This document shows positions 21,541 through 29,558 of a stretch of 64,000 nt of DNA, piece after piece (within the stretch, counting starts at the first letter, position 1; every line of letters begins with the position of its first letter). The stretch covers positions 1,302,001 to 1,366,000 of the forward strand of contig CP060260.1 in assembly GCA_023898805.1 (NCBI GenBank), in the 5' to 3' direction. The notes beneath the pieces were generated by a model. The model did not search any database. It was not told the DNA's origin and saw nothing but the letters and a program-made list of their open reading frames with translations. The stretch is from Rhodospirillales bacterium (GTDB lineage: Bacteria; Pseudomonadota; Alphaproteobacteria; Micavibrionales; UBA1664). Both the position numbers and the translations under genes were made by a program.

Positions 21541-23838
21541 ATGACGAAACCGCCGCTGACACCCGATGCTCTGATCGCCGCGATCGAAAACGCGGGCCGC
21601 CCGGTGACGCGCCGCGATCTGGCCCGTGCCTTCGGCCTTAAGGACCACGAAAAAATCCCGCTTAAAAAACTGCTCAAGGAACTGGTGGGCGAAGGCCAGA
21701 TCGAACAGCTTCCGGCCAAGACTTACGCACTGGCCGCCCCGCGCGACGCGGATGGCCCGGCGGTCGCGATTTTGCGCATATCCGAAATCACGCTTGACGG
21801 CGACGTGTTTGCGCAACCGGTCGAAACGGAAAAGGATCTGCCCGCGCGCATCGCGCTTGAGCCCGCGCACCACGAACATGATGCGCCGGGGTTGGGCGAT
21901 CGTATTCTTGCCCAGATCAGGCATCACAAGGACGGCGATATAACCGCCCGGATCGTCCGTCGTCTGGGCAAGGTGCAGGACCGTCTGGTGCTGGGTCGTG
22001 TTGTCCGCGCCGGTGCGGTCTGGCGGCTTCAGCCCGTGCACCGGAAGGAACGGGATGAGTATCAGCTCGATGTGCCGGCCTCCCGCCAGCCTGAAATGGA
22101 ACATGGCGCGCTGGTCGAAGCTTTTGTCGATGAAGGCGCGAAACTCTCTCGTCCGCGCGCGCGTCTGCATGCGATCATCGGTCACGACGACGATCCAAAG
22201 GCGATTTCCCTGATCGCGCTGCACGAAAAGGGTCTGCGCATTGATTTCCCTGCGGGCGTGGTTTCCGAAACCGAAGGGATGACCGTGCCGCCGCTTGGCG
22301 CGCGCGAGGACCTGCGCGCCATCCCGCTGGTCACGATCGATGGCGCTGATGCGCGTGATTTCGACGACGCGGTGTTCGCGCAAAAACAGGGCGATGGATA
22401 CCATCTGATCGTCGCGATCGCGGACGTCGCGCATTACGTGCGCCCCGGATCGGCACTGGATCGCGAGGCATACAAGCGTGGCAATTCGACCTATTTTCCC
22501 GACCGTGTCCTGCCCATGCTGCCGGAAAAACTTTCAAACGATCTGTGTTCGCTGCGCCCGGATGGCGACCGCGCCTGTCTGGCCGTGCACATGTCGATCG
22601 ACGCCGCGGGGGAACTGAAAACGTATAAATTCGTGCGCGGCTTGATGCGCTCCGCCGCGCGCCTGACCTATGAACAGGTGCAGGACGCGCTCAACGGCGC
22701 GCCGGACGCCGTGACCGATCCGTTGATGGATACGGTGATCCGCCCGCTTTATGCCGCGTTCAAGATTCTCGACGCGGCGCGCGCCCGGCGCGGCGCGCTT
22801 GACCTCGACATGCCGGAACGCAAGGTCGTGGTGGATGCGAAGGGCGACATGACCGGTGTCGCGCTGCGCCCGCGTTACGACAGCCACAAGCTGATCGAGG
22901 AATTCATGATCCTTGCCAACGTGGCCGCCGCCCGCGCGCTGGAGGCGAAGACCGCCCCGTGCATCTACCGCATCCACGACCAGCCCTCGGGCGAAAAGAT
23001 CGATGGCGCCCGCGCCTTTCTGGAAGGCTTCGGCCTCAACCTCGCCAAGGGGCAGGTGGTCCGCCCTCAGATGTTCAACGGCCTGCTCGACAAGGTGCGG
23101 GGGCTCGACCACGCGCCGCTGGTCAACCAGATCGTCCTGCGCGCACAGTCGCAGGCCGTCTATTCCCCGGAAAATATCGGGCATTTCGGGCTTGGCTTGC
23201 AGAAATACGCGCATTTCACCTCACCGATCCGGCGCTATGCCGATTTGATCGTCCACCGTTCGCTGATCCGTGCCTACGGCCTCGGCGACGGCGGGCTGGA
23301 GGAGGGCGAAACGCACCGCCTTGCCGAAACCGCCGACCACATCTCGCTCACCGAACGCGCCTCGATGGAGGCCGAGCGCGCTGCCGTCGACCGTTTCACC
23401 GCTGCCTTTCTGGCCCGCCATCTCGGACAGGTCTTTTCGGGCCGGATATCCGGGGTCACGCGTTTCGGCCTGTTCGTGACGCTGGACGAAACGGGCGCGG
23501 ACGGGCTGGTGCCGATCCGCACCCTGCCGCCCGATTATTACGTCCACTCCGAGGACCAACATGCCCTGATCGGTCGCCGCACGGGACGCCTGTTCCGTCT
23601 GTGTGCGCCGGTGCGCGTGATGGTGGTCGACGCCGACCGTCTGACCGGATCGACGGCTTTTGAGCTGGTGGGGGCCGAGGACGGGGCGGATGTGCCCGGT
23701 TATCAGGGTCGCAAACCGCATCTGCGCGCCATGCCGAAATCCGTGCGCGGACATGGGGGCAATGGCGGGCGCGGGCCGGGGCGCGGGGGCAAACGTCGCG
23801 AAAAACCCGGCAAAAAGGGCAAAAAACCGCGCCGCTAG
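21541..23838 (+). CDS. rnr: Ribonuclease R, 765 aa
   Basis: 3'-5' exoribonuclease. An N-terminal winged helix (DALIAAIENAGRPVTRRDLARAFG) precedes the cold-shock domains, the RNB catalytic core with the Mg-binding Asp cluster in IDGADARDFDDAVFA, FTSPIRRYADLIVHR, an S1 domain (FSGRISGVTRFGLFVTLDETGADG) and a Gly/Lys/Arg-rich tail. It degrades structured RNA and takes part in rRNA and tmRNA quality control. The ribosome-binding site AGGAGG lies just before the ATG. Confidence 0.96.
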   Translation: MTKPPLTPDALIAAIENAGRPVTRRDLARAFGLKDHEKIPLKKLLKELVGEGQIEQLPAKTYALAAPRDADGPAVAILRISEITLDGDVFAQPVETEKDLPARIALEPAHHEHDAPGLGDRILAQIRHHKDGDITARIVRRLGKVQDRLVLGRVVRAGAVWRLQPVHRKERDEYQLDVPASRQPEMEHGALVEAFVDEGAKLSRPRARLHAIIGHDDDPKAISLIALHEKGLRIDFPAGVVSETEGMTVPPLGAREDLRAIPLVTIDGADARDFDDAVFAQKQGDGYHLIVAIADVAHYVRPGSALDREAYKRGNSTYFPDRVLPMLPEKLSNDLCSLRPDGDRACLAVHMSIDAAGELKTYKFVRGLMRSAARLTYEQVQDALNGAPDAVTDPLMDTVIRPLYAAFKILDAARARRGALDLDMPERKVVVDAKGDMTGVALRPRYDSHKLIEEFMILANVAAARALEAKTAPCIYRIHDQPSGEKIDGARAFLEGFGLNLAKGQVVRPQMFNGLLDKVRGLDHAPLVNQIVLRAQSQAVYSPENIGHFGLGLQKYAHFTSPIRRYADLIVHRSLIRAYGLGDGGLEEGETHRLAETADHISLTERASMEAERAAVDRFTAAFLARHLGQVFSGRISGVTRFGLFVTLDETGADGLVPIRTLPPDYYVHSEDQHALIGRRTGRLFRLCAPVRVMVVDADRLTGSTAFELVGAEDGADVPGYQGRKPHLRAMPKSVRGHGGNGGRGPGRGGKRREKPGKKGKKPRR

Positions 23839-23924
23839 CATGGCTGCGAGGATTTTATTGACTTTGCGGGTCTGATCGGCCAAAAGAACGGCTGGAAATT
23901 CAGGATTCGAAGGAAGTAGCAGTC

Positions 23925-24119
23925 ATGGCGAAAAAAGGCGCAACCGTCAAAGTGAAGCTGGTCTCGACCGCGGGCACCGGTTATTACTACGTCACCAAGG
24001 CGAACAAAAAGACCAAGACCGAAAAACTGGTCAAAAAGAAATACGACCCGCGCGCGAAAAACGAAAAAACCGGCAAGCTCGGCGCGCATGTCGACTTCAA
24101 GGAAGACAAGATCAAGTAA
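23925..24119 (+). CDS. rpmG: 50S ribosomal protein L33, 64 aa
   Basis: L33 signature: VKVKLVSTAGTGYYYVTKANKKTKTEKLVKKKYDP...FKEDKIK. This is the zinc-free type (no CxxC pairs). It is about nine residues longer than the common 55-aa form because of a lysine-rich insertion before the C-terminal strand (ARAKNEKTGKLGAHV region). It has an AAGGAAG site and is followed by a strong terminator. Confidence 0.95.
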   Translation: MAKKGATVKVKLVSTAGTGYYYVTKANKKTKTEKLVKKKYDPRAKNEKTGKLGAHVDFKEDKIK

Positions 24120-24143
24120 GCGGCATTACCGCCTTGCTTTTGC

Positions 24144-24170
24144 AAAAGCGCCCTTGGGGGCGCTTTTTTT
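24144..24170 (+). terminator. Intrinsic terminator of rpmG
   Basis: AAGCGCCC/GGGCGCTT stem followed by seven T residues, about 25 bases after the L33 stop. Its T-run overlaps the end of the convergent tsaC gene. Confidence 0.92.
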
Positions 24171-25134
24171 ATTGCCCGCCCGCCGCGCGGCGCAGCCGGT
24201 CGTTGATCGCAAGCCCCAGCCCCGTTTGCGGGATGGGCGCGACCGCGATCCCGGCGTATCCCCCGCCGTCCAGATCGTGCAGAAACGCAAACAGATTGGC
24301 TGCGGCCTCGGCCAGGTCGCCGTTGGGTGAAAGATTTCGTATCGCGGGGTCGATGCGCGCGCGGGTCAAAAGCATCGGGCCGAAGGCAAGATAAGCCTCT
24401 CCCGCCTCGGGCGCGGCGGCGTTCAGGCGCAGCCGCGTTTTCGGCGCGTAATGGCGCAGCAACTGTCCCGGCGATTTTGGTGCGTCATGCGCCCCGTCGT
24501 CGATGGCGGGTGTTGCGCCCAGCACGCGGCCAAGCTGGTCCGGCGTCACCGCGCCGGGGCGCAGCACGACCGGCACATCCTCCGATAAATCCAGTACGGT
24601 CGATTCCAGCCCCACCACGGACGACCCGGCGGCAAGGATAATATCCACCGCATCGCCCAGCGAAGCCGCGACATGCGCGGGGCTGGTCGGCGAAAGTGTG
24701 CCCGATGCGTTGGCGCTGGGCGCGGCCAGTGGTACCCCGGCGGCGGCGATGACGGCGCGCGCGACCGGATGCGCGGGACAGCGCAGCGCCACGGTACCCA
24801 ACCCCGCCGTGGCCAGTTCATGCGTTTTCGCATCCGCGCGGCGCGGCAGGATGATGGTCAAAGGCCCCGGCCAGAACGCGGTCGCGACCGCATGGGCGCG
24901 TTCGTCGAAAACCGCGATTGTCTCGGCCTGCGCCGTGGTCTCGACATGCACGATCAACGGGTTGAAGGCGGGCCGCCCTTTGGCCGCGAAAATCGCCGCG
25001 ACCGCGCGCCCGTTGGTCGCGTCGGCGGCAAGCCCGTAAACGGTTTCGGTGGGCAGACCGACAAGCCCGCCGCTTTTAAGAACGGCGGCGGCTTCGGCGA
25101 TCGCTCCGGATGTGTTGGCAGCCAGAATGCGCAT
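24169..25134 (-). CDS. L-threonylcarbamoyladenylate synthase (TsaC/Sua5), 321 aa
   Basis: The N-terminal YrdC fold (VGLPTETVYGLAADATN, KGRPAFNPLIVHV, then LPRRADAKTHELATAGLGTVALRCPAHP) forms threonylcarbamoyl-AMP from Thr, bicarbonate and ATP for t6A37 of ANN-decoding tRNAs. A C-terminal Sua5 domain (PGQLLRHYAPKTRLRLN) makes it the long Sua5 type. It is a single gene convergent with rpmG. The start at 25134 gives MRILAANTSGAIAEAAAVLKSGGLV, matching the family. Confidence 0.93.
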   Translation of the reverse strand: MRILAANTSGAIAEAAAVLKSGGLVGLPTETVYGLAADATNGRAVAAIFAAKGRPAFNPLIVHVETTAQAETIAVFDERAHAVATAFWPGPLTIILPRRADAKTHELATAGLGTVALRCPAHPVARAVIAAAGVPLAAPSANASGTLSPTSPAHVAASLGDAVDIILAAGSSVVGLESTVLDLSEDVPVVLRPGAVTPDQLGRVLGATPAIDDGAHDAPKSPGQLLRHYAPKTRLRLNAAAPEAGEAYLAFGPMLLTRARIDPAIRNLSPNGDLAEAAANLFAFLHDLDGGGYAGIAVAPIPQTGLGLAINDRLRRAAGGQ

Positions 25135-25161
25135 CCCGCATCCCTAGCGGGATGCGGGGGA

Positions 25162-25647
25162 TTAGGCAATATGCCCGCTGTTGAAGATCGGGCGCTCGGT
25201 GGTGTGGCCGACCAGCATCGAAAGCGCGCCGAATTTAAGCTGGCCTTCGATCTGCGTGATCGGGCAGGGCATGGCCCGGCGGGCCGACCAGCCGCGCGTG
25301 TCCTCAAGCTCGATATCCGCGCCCAGTCGCCGCAGCTTTTCGACGATGTCGGCGCGCCCGGCGAACCACGCGACATGCGCGGGCGTCCAGTTCAGATACT
25401 GCGTCCAGCGTGCATCCAGATTAGCGTGGTAATGCACCAGAAGGTCGATCGACGTCCCGGATGCGTCGAACAAAATCGCGTCATGGACCAGGTAACGGCC
25501 GTCCGGCGCGGGAATGTTGGGATTAAGTCCGGCGGCCAAAAGGCCGTTAAGCGCGGCGTAATCATGGCTGCGTATGGCGTCGCGCGCCTGCACGATGCGG
25601 GCCAGCGTGGCGGACGAGGCGGTGCAGCGGGTTTTGGTGAACGGCAT
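25162..25647 (-). CDS. Ankyrin-repeat protein, 161 aa
   Basis: Two to three ankyrin repeats are visible: DYAALNGLLAAGLNPNIPAPDGRYLVHDAILF, SIDLLVHYHANLDARWTQYLNWTPAHVAWF and RADIVEKLRRLGADIELEDTRGWSARR. It has no signal peptide or membrane helix, so it probably works by binding a protein in the cytoplasm. The start MPFTKTRC at 25647 is preferred over a longer frame that would run into the divergent mnmA promoter region. It lies 27 bases upstream of tsaC, so co-transcription is possible. Partner unknown. Confidence 0.75.
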   Translation of the reverse strand: MPFTKTRCTASSATLARIVQARDAIRSHDYAALNGLLAAGLNPNIPAPDGRYLVHDAILFDASGTSIDLLVHYHANLDARWTQYLNWTPAHVAWFAGRADIVEKLRRLGADIELEDTRGWSARRAMPCPITQIEGQLKFGALSMLVGHTTERPIFNSGHIA

Positions 25648-25802
25648 GATGAAACTTCCCGGTATGTATGGATGTCGATGAAACCACACTGCCCCCCCAA
25701 TACGGCTTGTGCGCGACGGGTTTGAGGAAAAGCTGTGGCATGGGCGTTTTGCGAAAACGGGTTTTCTTGAAGTCGGGCCCCGCCCCGGCGTATAAGAACG
25801 GC

Positions 25803-26912
25803 ATGGAAACCGGCCTTAACTCGTTGGGTTTTGCCAAACCCCCAAAGGATACCCGCGTGGTCGTCGCCATGTCGGGCGGGGTGGATTCGTCCGTGGTGGC
25901 CAGCCTGCTGCACGAGGAAGGGTATGACGTCGTGGGCGTGACGCTGCAACTTTACGACCACGGCCTCGCGCTTGAAAAAAAGGGCGCGTGCTGTGCCGGT
26001 CAGGATATTTACGACGCCCAGATGGTCGCGCAGGCGCGTGGGTTTCCGCACTATGTACTCAATTACGAGAACAGGTTTTCCGATGCAGTGATGCAGGATT
26101 TCGCCGACAGCTATCTGCATGGCCGAACCCCGATCCCGTGCGTGCGCTGCAACCAGACGGTCAAATTCCGCGATCTGCTGGCGGTGGCAAAGGATCTGGG
26201 CGCCGATTGCATGGCCACTGGCCATTATATCCGCCGCGTGGTCAATGACGGCCGCGCCGAACTGCATCGCGCCCACGACCCCGCCAAGGACCAAAGTTAT
26301 TTTCTGTTCGCAACCACACAGGAACAGCTCGACTTCCTGCGCTTTCCGCTTGGTGTCTGGTCGAAGGACGTGACAAGGGAACACGCAAGGCGGCTGGGGC
26401 TGGTCACCGCCGCCAAGCCGGACAGTCAGGACATCTGCTTCGTCCCCAACGGCGATTACGCGGCCGTGGTCGAACGCCTGCGGCCCGACGCCGTGCGCCC
26501 CGGCGACATCGTGCATGTCGATGGCCGCGTGCTGGGGCGGCATCGGGGCGTGGTCGGTTACACGGTGGGCCAGCGCAAGGGCATCGGCGTTGGCGGCGGC
26601 CATACCGAAAACAACACGCCTCTGTACGTGGTGAAGGTGGATGCCGAAAACGCCCGCGTCGTCGTCGGCCCGCGTGAGGCGCTGGCCTGCGATACGGTAA
26701 CTCTGACGGATTGCAACTGGCTGGGCGCGGACGTACGCGCGGTCACGGTCAAACTGCGCTCGGTGGCCCAACCTGTGCCGGCGCGCCTTGACCGCGCGGG
26801 TGGGCGCATCAGGCTGGAAACCCCGCAATACGGCATTTCGCCGGGTCAGGCCGCGGTATGTTATGACGGTGACCGGGTTCTGGGCGGCGGCTGGATCGCG
26901 GCGGCGGCCTGA
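25803..26912 (+). CDS. mnmA: tRNA-specific 2-thiouridylase MnmA, 369 aa
   Basis: The PP-loop is VVAMSGGVDSSVVASLL, the catalytic cysteines lie in the CCAGQDIYDAQMVA region and the later DSQDICFVPNGDY stretch, and the MnmA lid and barrel domain end with QYGISPGQAAVCYDGDRVLGGGWI. It thiolates U34 of Lys, Glu and Gln tRNAs with sulfur relayed from a cysteine desulfurase, such as the one at 46-47 kb. The start at 25803 gives the usual length; an upstream in-frame start would add 45 residues unlike the family. Confidence 0.95.
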   Translation: METGLNSLGFAKPPKDTRVVVAMSGGVDSSVVASLLHEEGYDVVGVTLQLYDHGLALEKKGACCAGQDIYDAQMVAQARGFPHYVLNYENRFSDAVMQDFADSYLHGRTPIPCVRCNQTVKFRDLLAVAKDLGADCMATGHYIRRVVNDGRAELHRAHDPAKDQSYFLFATTQEQLDFLRFPLGVWSKDVTREHARRLGLVTAAKPDSQDICFVPNGDYAAVVERLRPDAVRPGDIVHVDGRVLGRHRGVVGYTVGQRKGIGVGGGHTENNTPLYVVKVDAENARVVVGPREALACDTVTLTDCNWLGADVRAVTVKLRSVAQPVPARLDRAGGRIRLETPQYGISPGQAAVCYDGDRVLGGGWIAAAA

Positions 26913-26920
26913 AGCCAACC

Positions 26921-26950
26921 TTGACAACAAACCGGTGCAAATCCTATAAG
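26921..26950 (+). promoter_or_regulatory. Sigma-70-like promoter of tRNA-Met
   Basis: TTGACA (26921-26926), an 18-base spacer and TATAAG (26945-26950), 17 bases before the tRNA. The -35 box is perfect. Confidence 0.75.
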
Positions 26951-26967
26951 CGTGACGTCTTTTCGAT

Positions 26968-27044
26968 GGCGGAGTAGCTCAGCTGGTTAGAGCAGGGGAA
27001 TCATAATCCCCGTGTCGGGGGTTCGAGTCCCTCCTCCGCTACCA
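26968..27044 (+). tRNA. Elongator tRNA-Met (CAT anticodon)
   Basis: 77 nt with encoded CCA. The acceptor stem is GGCGGAG/CTCCGCT, the anticodon stem GGGGA/TCCCC encloses loop ATCATAA with anticodon CAT, and the T-arm is GGGTTCGAGTCCC. The first acceptor pair is a G-T mismatch of wobble type rather than the C-A mismatch of an initiator, so it is the elongator form. A tRNA-Ile with lysidine-modified CAU is less likely given the D-arm and acceptor sequence. Confidence 0.95.
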
Positions 27045-27159
27045 TCCTCTCCGCGCCCCCGACACGAAACGTAACGGCAAGCGCGCGCAACGCGCGCGGG
27101 GTCGGGGGTTCGAGTCCCTCCTCCGCTACCATCCTCTCCGCGCCCCCGACACGAAACGT
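27014..27159 (+). repeat. 59-bp duplication of the tRNA-Met 3' half
   Basis: Positions 27014-27072 (T-arm, acceptor 3' strand, CCA and 28 bases downstream) recur identically at 27101-27159, an offset of 87 bases. The second copy lacks the 5' half, so it is not a gene. In each copy the start of the T-arm segment (GTCGGGGG) is complementary to CCCCCGAC about 40 bases later, giving a stem. Duplicated tRNA 3' ends are typical integration scars. Confidence 0.95.
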
Positions 27160-27172
27160 GCACTCTCATGCG

Positions 27173-27844
27173 TCATGAACACATCCGCATGTTTTCCGGC
27201 AGGTCCGCGTCCGACAGGGGCGCATGGGATTCATATATATCGCGCGGCAGGCGATAATCCCACCATTCCGAGGGCAGCGGGCACAGCTCTTTTCCGCATG
27301 CCAGCGCCCCCGCCGCCATGACCGCGTCAAGCCATGCGCGGTTGGCGCGCACGTCGTCCGAAACCGGATAATTCCGCGCCGCCGGATTGTCCGCAGGATC
27401 GGGCGAGAAATAATCGAGCGCGCAACCCATGTCGAGGACCTTGCCCGCAAGCGTCTCGATCATGACGTCCACCGCCATGCCGCGCGGATGCGCGCCCGCG
27501 CCGGGCGGGGAGATCAGCATGCCGGGTCCGGGTTGCGTCCAGTGCGGATTTGCGCGCACGCGCGGTGTTTGCGCCATGCGCGCCTGTGCCTCGGTCGTGC
27601 GTAATCCGTCGGTGGCGACCAGCCGCAACCCTTGCGCGTTCGCGGCGCGTCCCGCCGCCAGCACGATGTCCGCAAGATCGCAGTAAAGCCGCAACCGCGC
27701 CCCCGGCCGGTAAATGGCGGTGGCGAAGGTCTGGTTAAGCGGATGCGCGGCGTCGGCATAGATCAGGTCGATGCGCAGATCGACACGCGCCTTGTGCGCC
27801 GCTTCGCCAAGGTCGACAAGTGCTTCGGGCTTGATTAGGGTCAT
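27173..27844 (-). CDS. D-alanyl-D-alanine dipeptidase-like (DdpX/VanX family M15D), 223 aa
   Basis: Zn-dependent M15D peptidase: AIYRPGARLRLYCDLADIVLAA early, DGLRTTEAQARM, the metal motif GAGAHPRGMAVDVMI (His and Asp), and the late SEWWDYRLP with catalytic Glu and an ending near the family's C-terminal His. It hydrolyses D-Ala-D-Ala, for peptidoglycan recycling or stationary-phase use of the dipeptide. There is no signal peptide, so it is cytoplasmic. Its start is only 5 bases from the divergent ribF start, so their promoters must overlap the opposing genes or start sites must be shifted. Confidence 0.88.
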   Translation of the reverse strand: MTLIKPEALVDLGEAAHKARVDLRIDLIYADAAHPLNQTFATAIYRPGARLRLYCDLADIVLAAGRAANAQGLRLVATDGLRTTEAQARMAQTPRVRANPHWTQPGPGMLISPPGAGAHPRGMAVDVMIETLAGKVLDMGCALDYFSPDPADNPAARNYPVSDDVRANRAWLDAVMAAGALACGKELCPLPSEWWDYRLPRDIYESHAPLSDADLPENMRMCS

Positions 27845-27849
27845 GCGCG

Positions 27850-28764
27850 ATGAACGATACCCCACCCCGCCCCGTCGTTGCCATCGGCAATTTCGATGGT
27901 GTCCATCTGGGTCATGCCGCCCTTTTGGCGCGCGCGCGCGCGATTGCCGATGCGCAAGGCCGGCCGCTTGTGGCCGTGACCTTCGAACCGCACCCGCGCG
28001 CGTTTTTCAATCCCGATGCGCCGCCCTTCCGCCTGACGCCGGAAACGGTGAAGGCGCGCCGCCTGAAGGAACTGGACGTGGACGAGGTCCAGATCCTCGA
28101 CTTCAACGCCATCATGGCCGGTCTTTCGGCGGCGCAGTTCGTCGATATGATCGTTGTCGGCCATCTGGATGCCGCGCATGTCGTGGTCGGGTCGGATTTT
28201 CACTTTGGCAAGGGGCGCGCGGGCCATGTCGATACGCTTCAGGCCGACGGGCGCTTTCAGGTCACGGCCGTGACGCTGGAGGCAGCGGGCGATGCGCCGG
28301 TTTCCTCCACCCGTATCCGCGCGGCGCTGAAAGAAGGCGATATCGCCGCCGCCAACGCGATGCTGGGCTGGGCGTGGGAAATCGAGGGGCCGGTCGTCCA
28401 TGGTGACGCGCGCGGGCGCGAACTGGGCTACCCCACCGCCAACATGCCCTTGGGCGAAACCTGCGTCCCGGCCCATGGTGTTTACGCGGCGCGCGTTCTG
28501 ATCGACGGGGAATGGCGCATGGGTGCCGCCAATATCGGCATCCGTCCGATGTTCGCGACCCCGGAACCCTTGCTTGAAGTCTATGTTCTTGATTTCAGCG
28601 GCGACCTTTACGGACAAACGCTGCGCGTGCAACCGGTGCGCAAGCTGCGCGACGAGGCGAAATTCGACACGCTCGACGCCCTGAAAGCGCAAATCGCACA
28701 GGATGTTGCGCGCGCACGGGAAATTCTGGGCGTGGCCATGGCGGGCATGGAATCCGGTCGTTGA
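27850..28764 (+). CDS. ribF: Bifunctional riboflavin kinase/FAD synthetase RibF, 304 aa
   Basis: The N-terminal nucleotidyltransferase has IGNFDGVHLGHAALL, the site for FMN adenylylation (VVVGSDFHFGKGRAGHVDTL) and SSTRIRAALKEGD. The C-terminal flavokinase has GRELGYPTANM and an NIGIRPMF strand with LEVYVLDFSGDLYG. It converts riboflavin to FMN and FAD. The order ribF ... ileS-lspA is common in proteobacteria; here an unknown gene lies between them. Confidence 0.95.
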   Translation: MNDTPPRPVVAIGNFDGVHLGHAALLARARAIADAQGRPLVAVTFEPHPRAFFNPDAPPFRLTPETVKARRLKELDVDEVQILDFNAIMAGLSAAQFVDMIVVGHLDAAHVVVGSDFHFGKGRAGHVDTLQADGRFQVTAVTLEAAGDAPVSSTRIRAALKEGDIAAANAMLGWAWEIEGPVVHGDARGRELGYPTANMPLGETCVPAHGVYAARVLIDGEWRMGAANIGIRPMFATPEPLLEVYVLDFSGDLYGQTLRVQPVRKLRDEAKFDTLDALKAQIAQDVARAREILGVAMAGMESGR

Positions 28765-28829
28765 GATTATGTATTGAAGCCAGCCGTTATTTTCCGTATA
28801 CAGAAAAAAACAAGTTGGAGCGTACCCCC

Positions 28830-29507
28830 ATGCGCCGGCCTCTCGCGCCTGAGACGCACCCGGATCGTCAGGTTTTCACCACGCCATTCGAACGTCTGGT
28901 CCAATCCTTTGCTCAAAGCGCGGCGATGCCGCCTTACTGCGTGCATTGCACCGAGCCCTTGTTTGTCTTTGAAAACGTACGAGATGTGGCGCTGGCGCTG
29001 GGGCTTGGTGCGGCGCCCCGCCAACGTAGGGATCTATATCCGCGCGCGGCTCTGAGCGACACGCAAGGCCGCCCCCAGCACCCCGCCGAATTCCTGCAAT
29101 GGGGCTGGCTGCGTCAAGGCGATCGGCAGATTTTGTTCGAGCTTGGAGACTCCTCATTTTTGGCAAGCTTCGTCTTCCTCAAGCCCGAACCGGGCGATCC
29201 CGCCTGTTCGTGGCAGCTGGACCAGCTTGTGATCGATACTGGCGAGGAGGAAATCTATCACATCCCCTGCGACGAGCCGGATTTGGCCATGCATGCCCGT
29301 CAAGTGCTGGACGCGGTCGGCGGTGCGGTCCGCCATTTGAATGTCGATGCGTGGCCTGTCGCGCAGGATACGCTGCACACCGCGCTGCGCACGGTGCTGC
29401 GTCAACTGGATGATATTTCCGAAGCGCAGGCGCGGGAACACGCGGCGTATATGACGGATCGCGCGCAGCAGCGCACTTCCTCCGGAATCGTGTCCAAAAC
29501 CCCATAA
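28830..29507 (+). CDS. Unknown protein, 225 aa
   Basis: Not recognised. Soluble, acidic, with a CVHC motif (MPPYCVHCTEPLFVF) and a C-terminal helical segment (VLRQLDDISEAQAREHAAYM). There is no signal peptide. The start at 28830 is chosen because GGAG lies upstream and because a longer frame would overlap the ribF stop. It sits between ribF and ileS, a position where an inserted gene is unusual, but base composition is like the neighbours. Confidence 0.6.
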   Translation: MRRPLAPETHPDRQVFTTPFERLVQSFAQSAAMPPYCVHCTEPLFVFENVRDVALALGLGAAPRQRRDLYPRAALSDTQGRPQHPAEFLQWGWLRQGDRQILFELGDSSFLASFVFLKPEPGDPACSWQLDQLVIDTGEEEIYHIPCDEPDLAMHARQVLDAVGGAVRHLNVDAWPVAQDTLHTALRTVLRQLDDISEAQAREHAAYMTDRAQQRTSSGIVSKTP

Positions 29508-29558
29508 ACGCTTTCATTTTCAGGCGGAATTTCGTAGAACCATGGGCCGGAGCCCATC

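Noticed and set aside
27101..27135. Second tRNA-Met gene
   Set aside because: Only the 3' half is repeated; D-arm and anticodon arm are absent.
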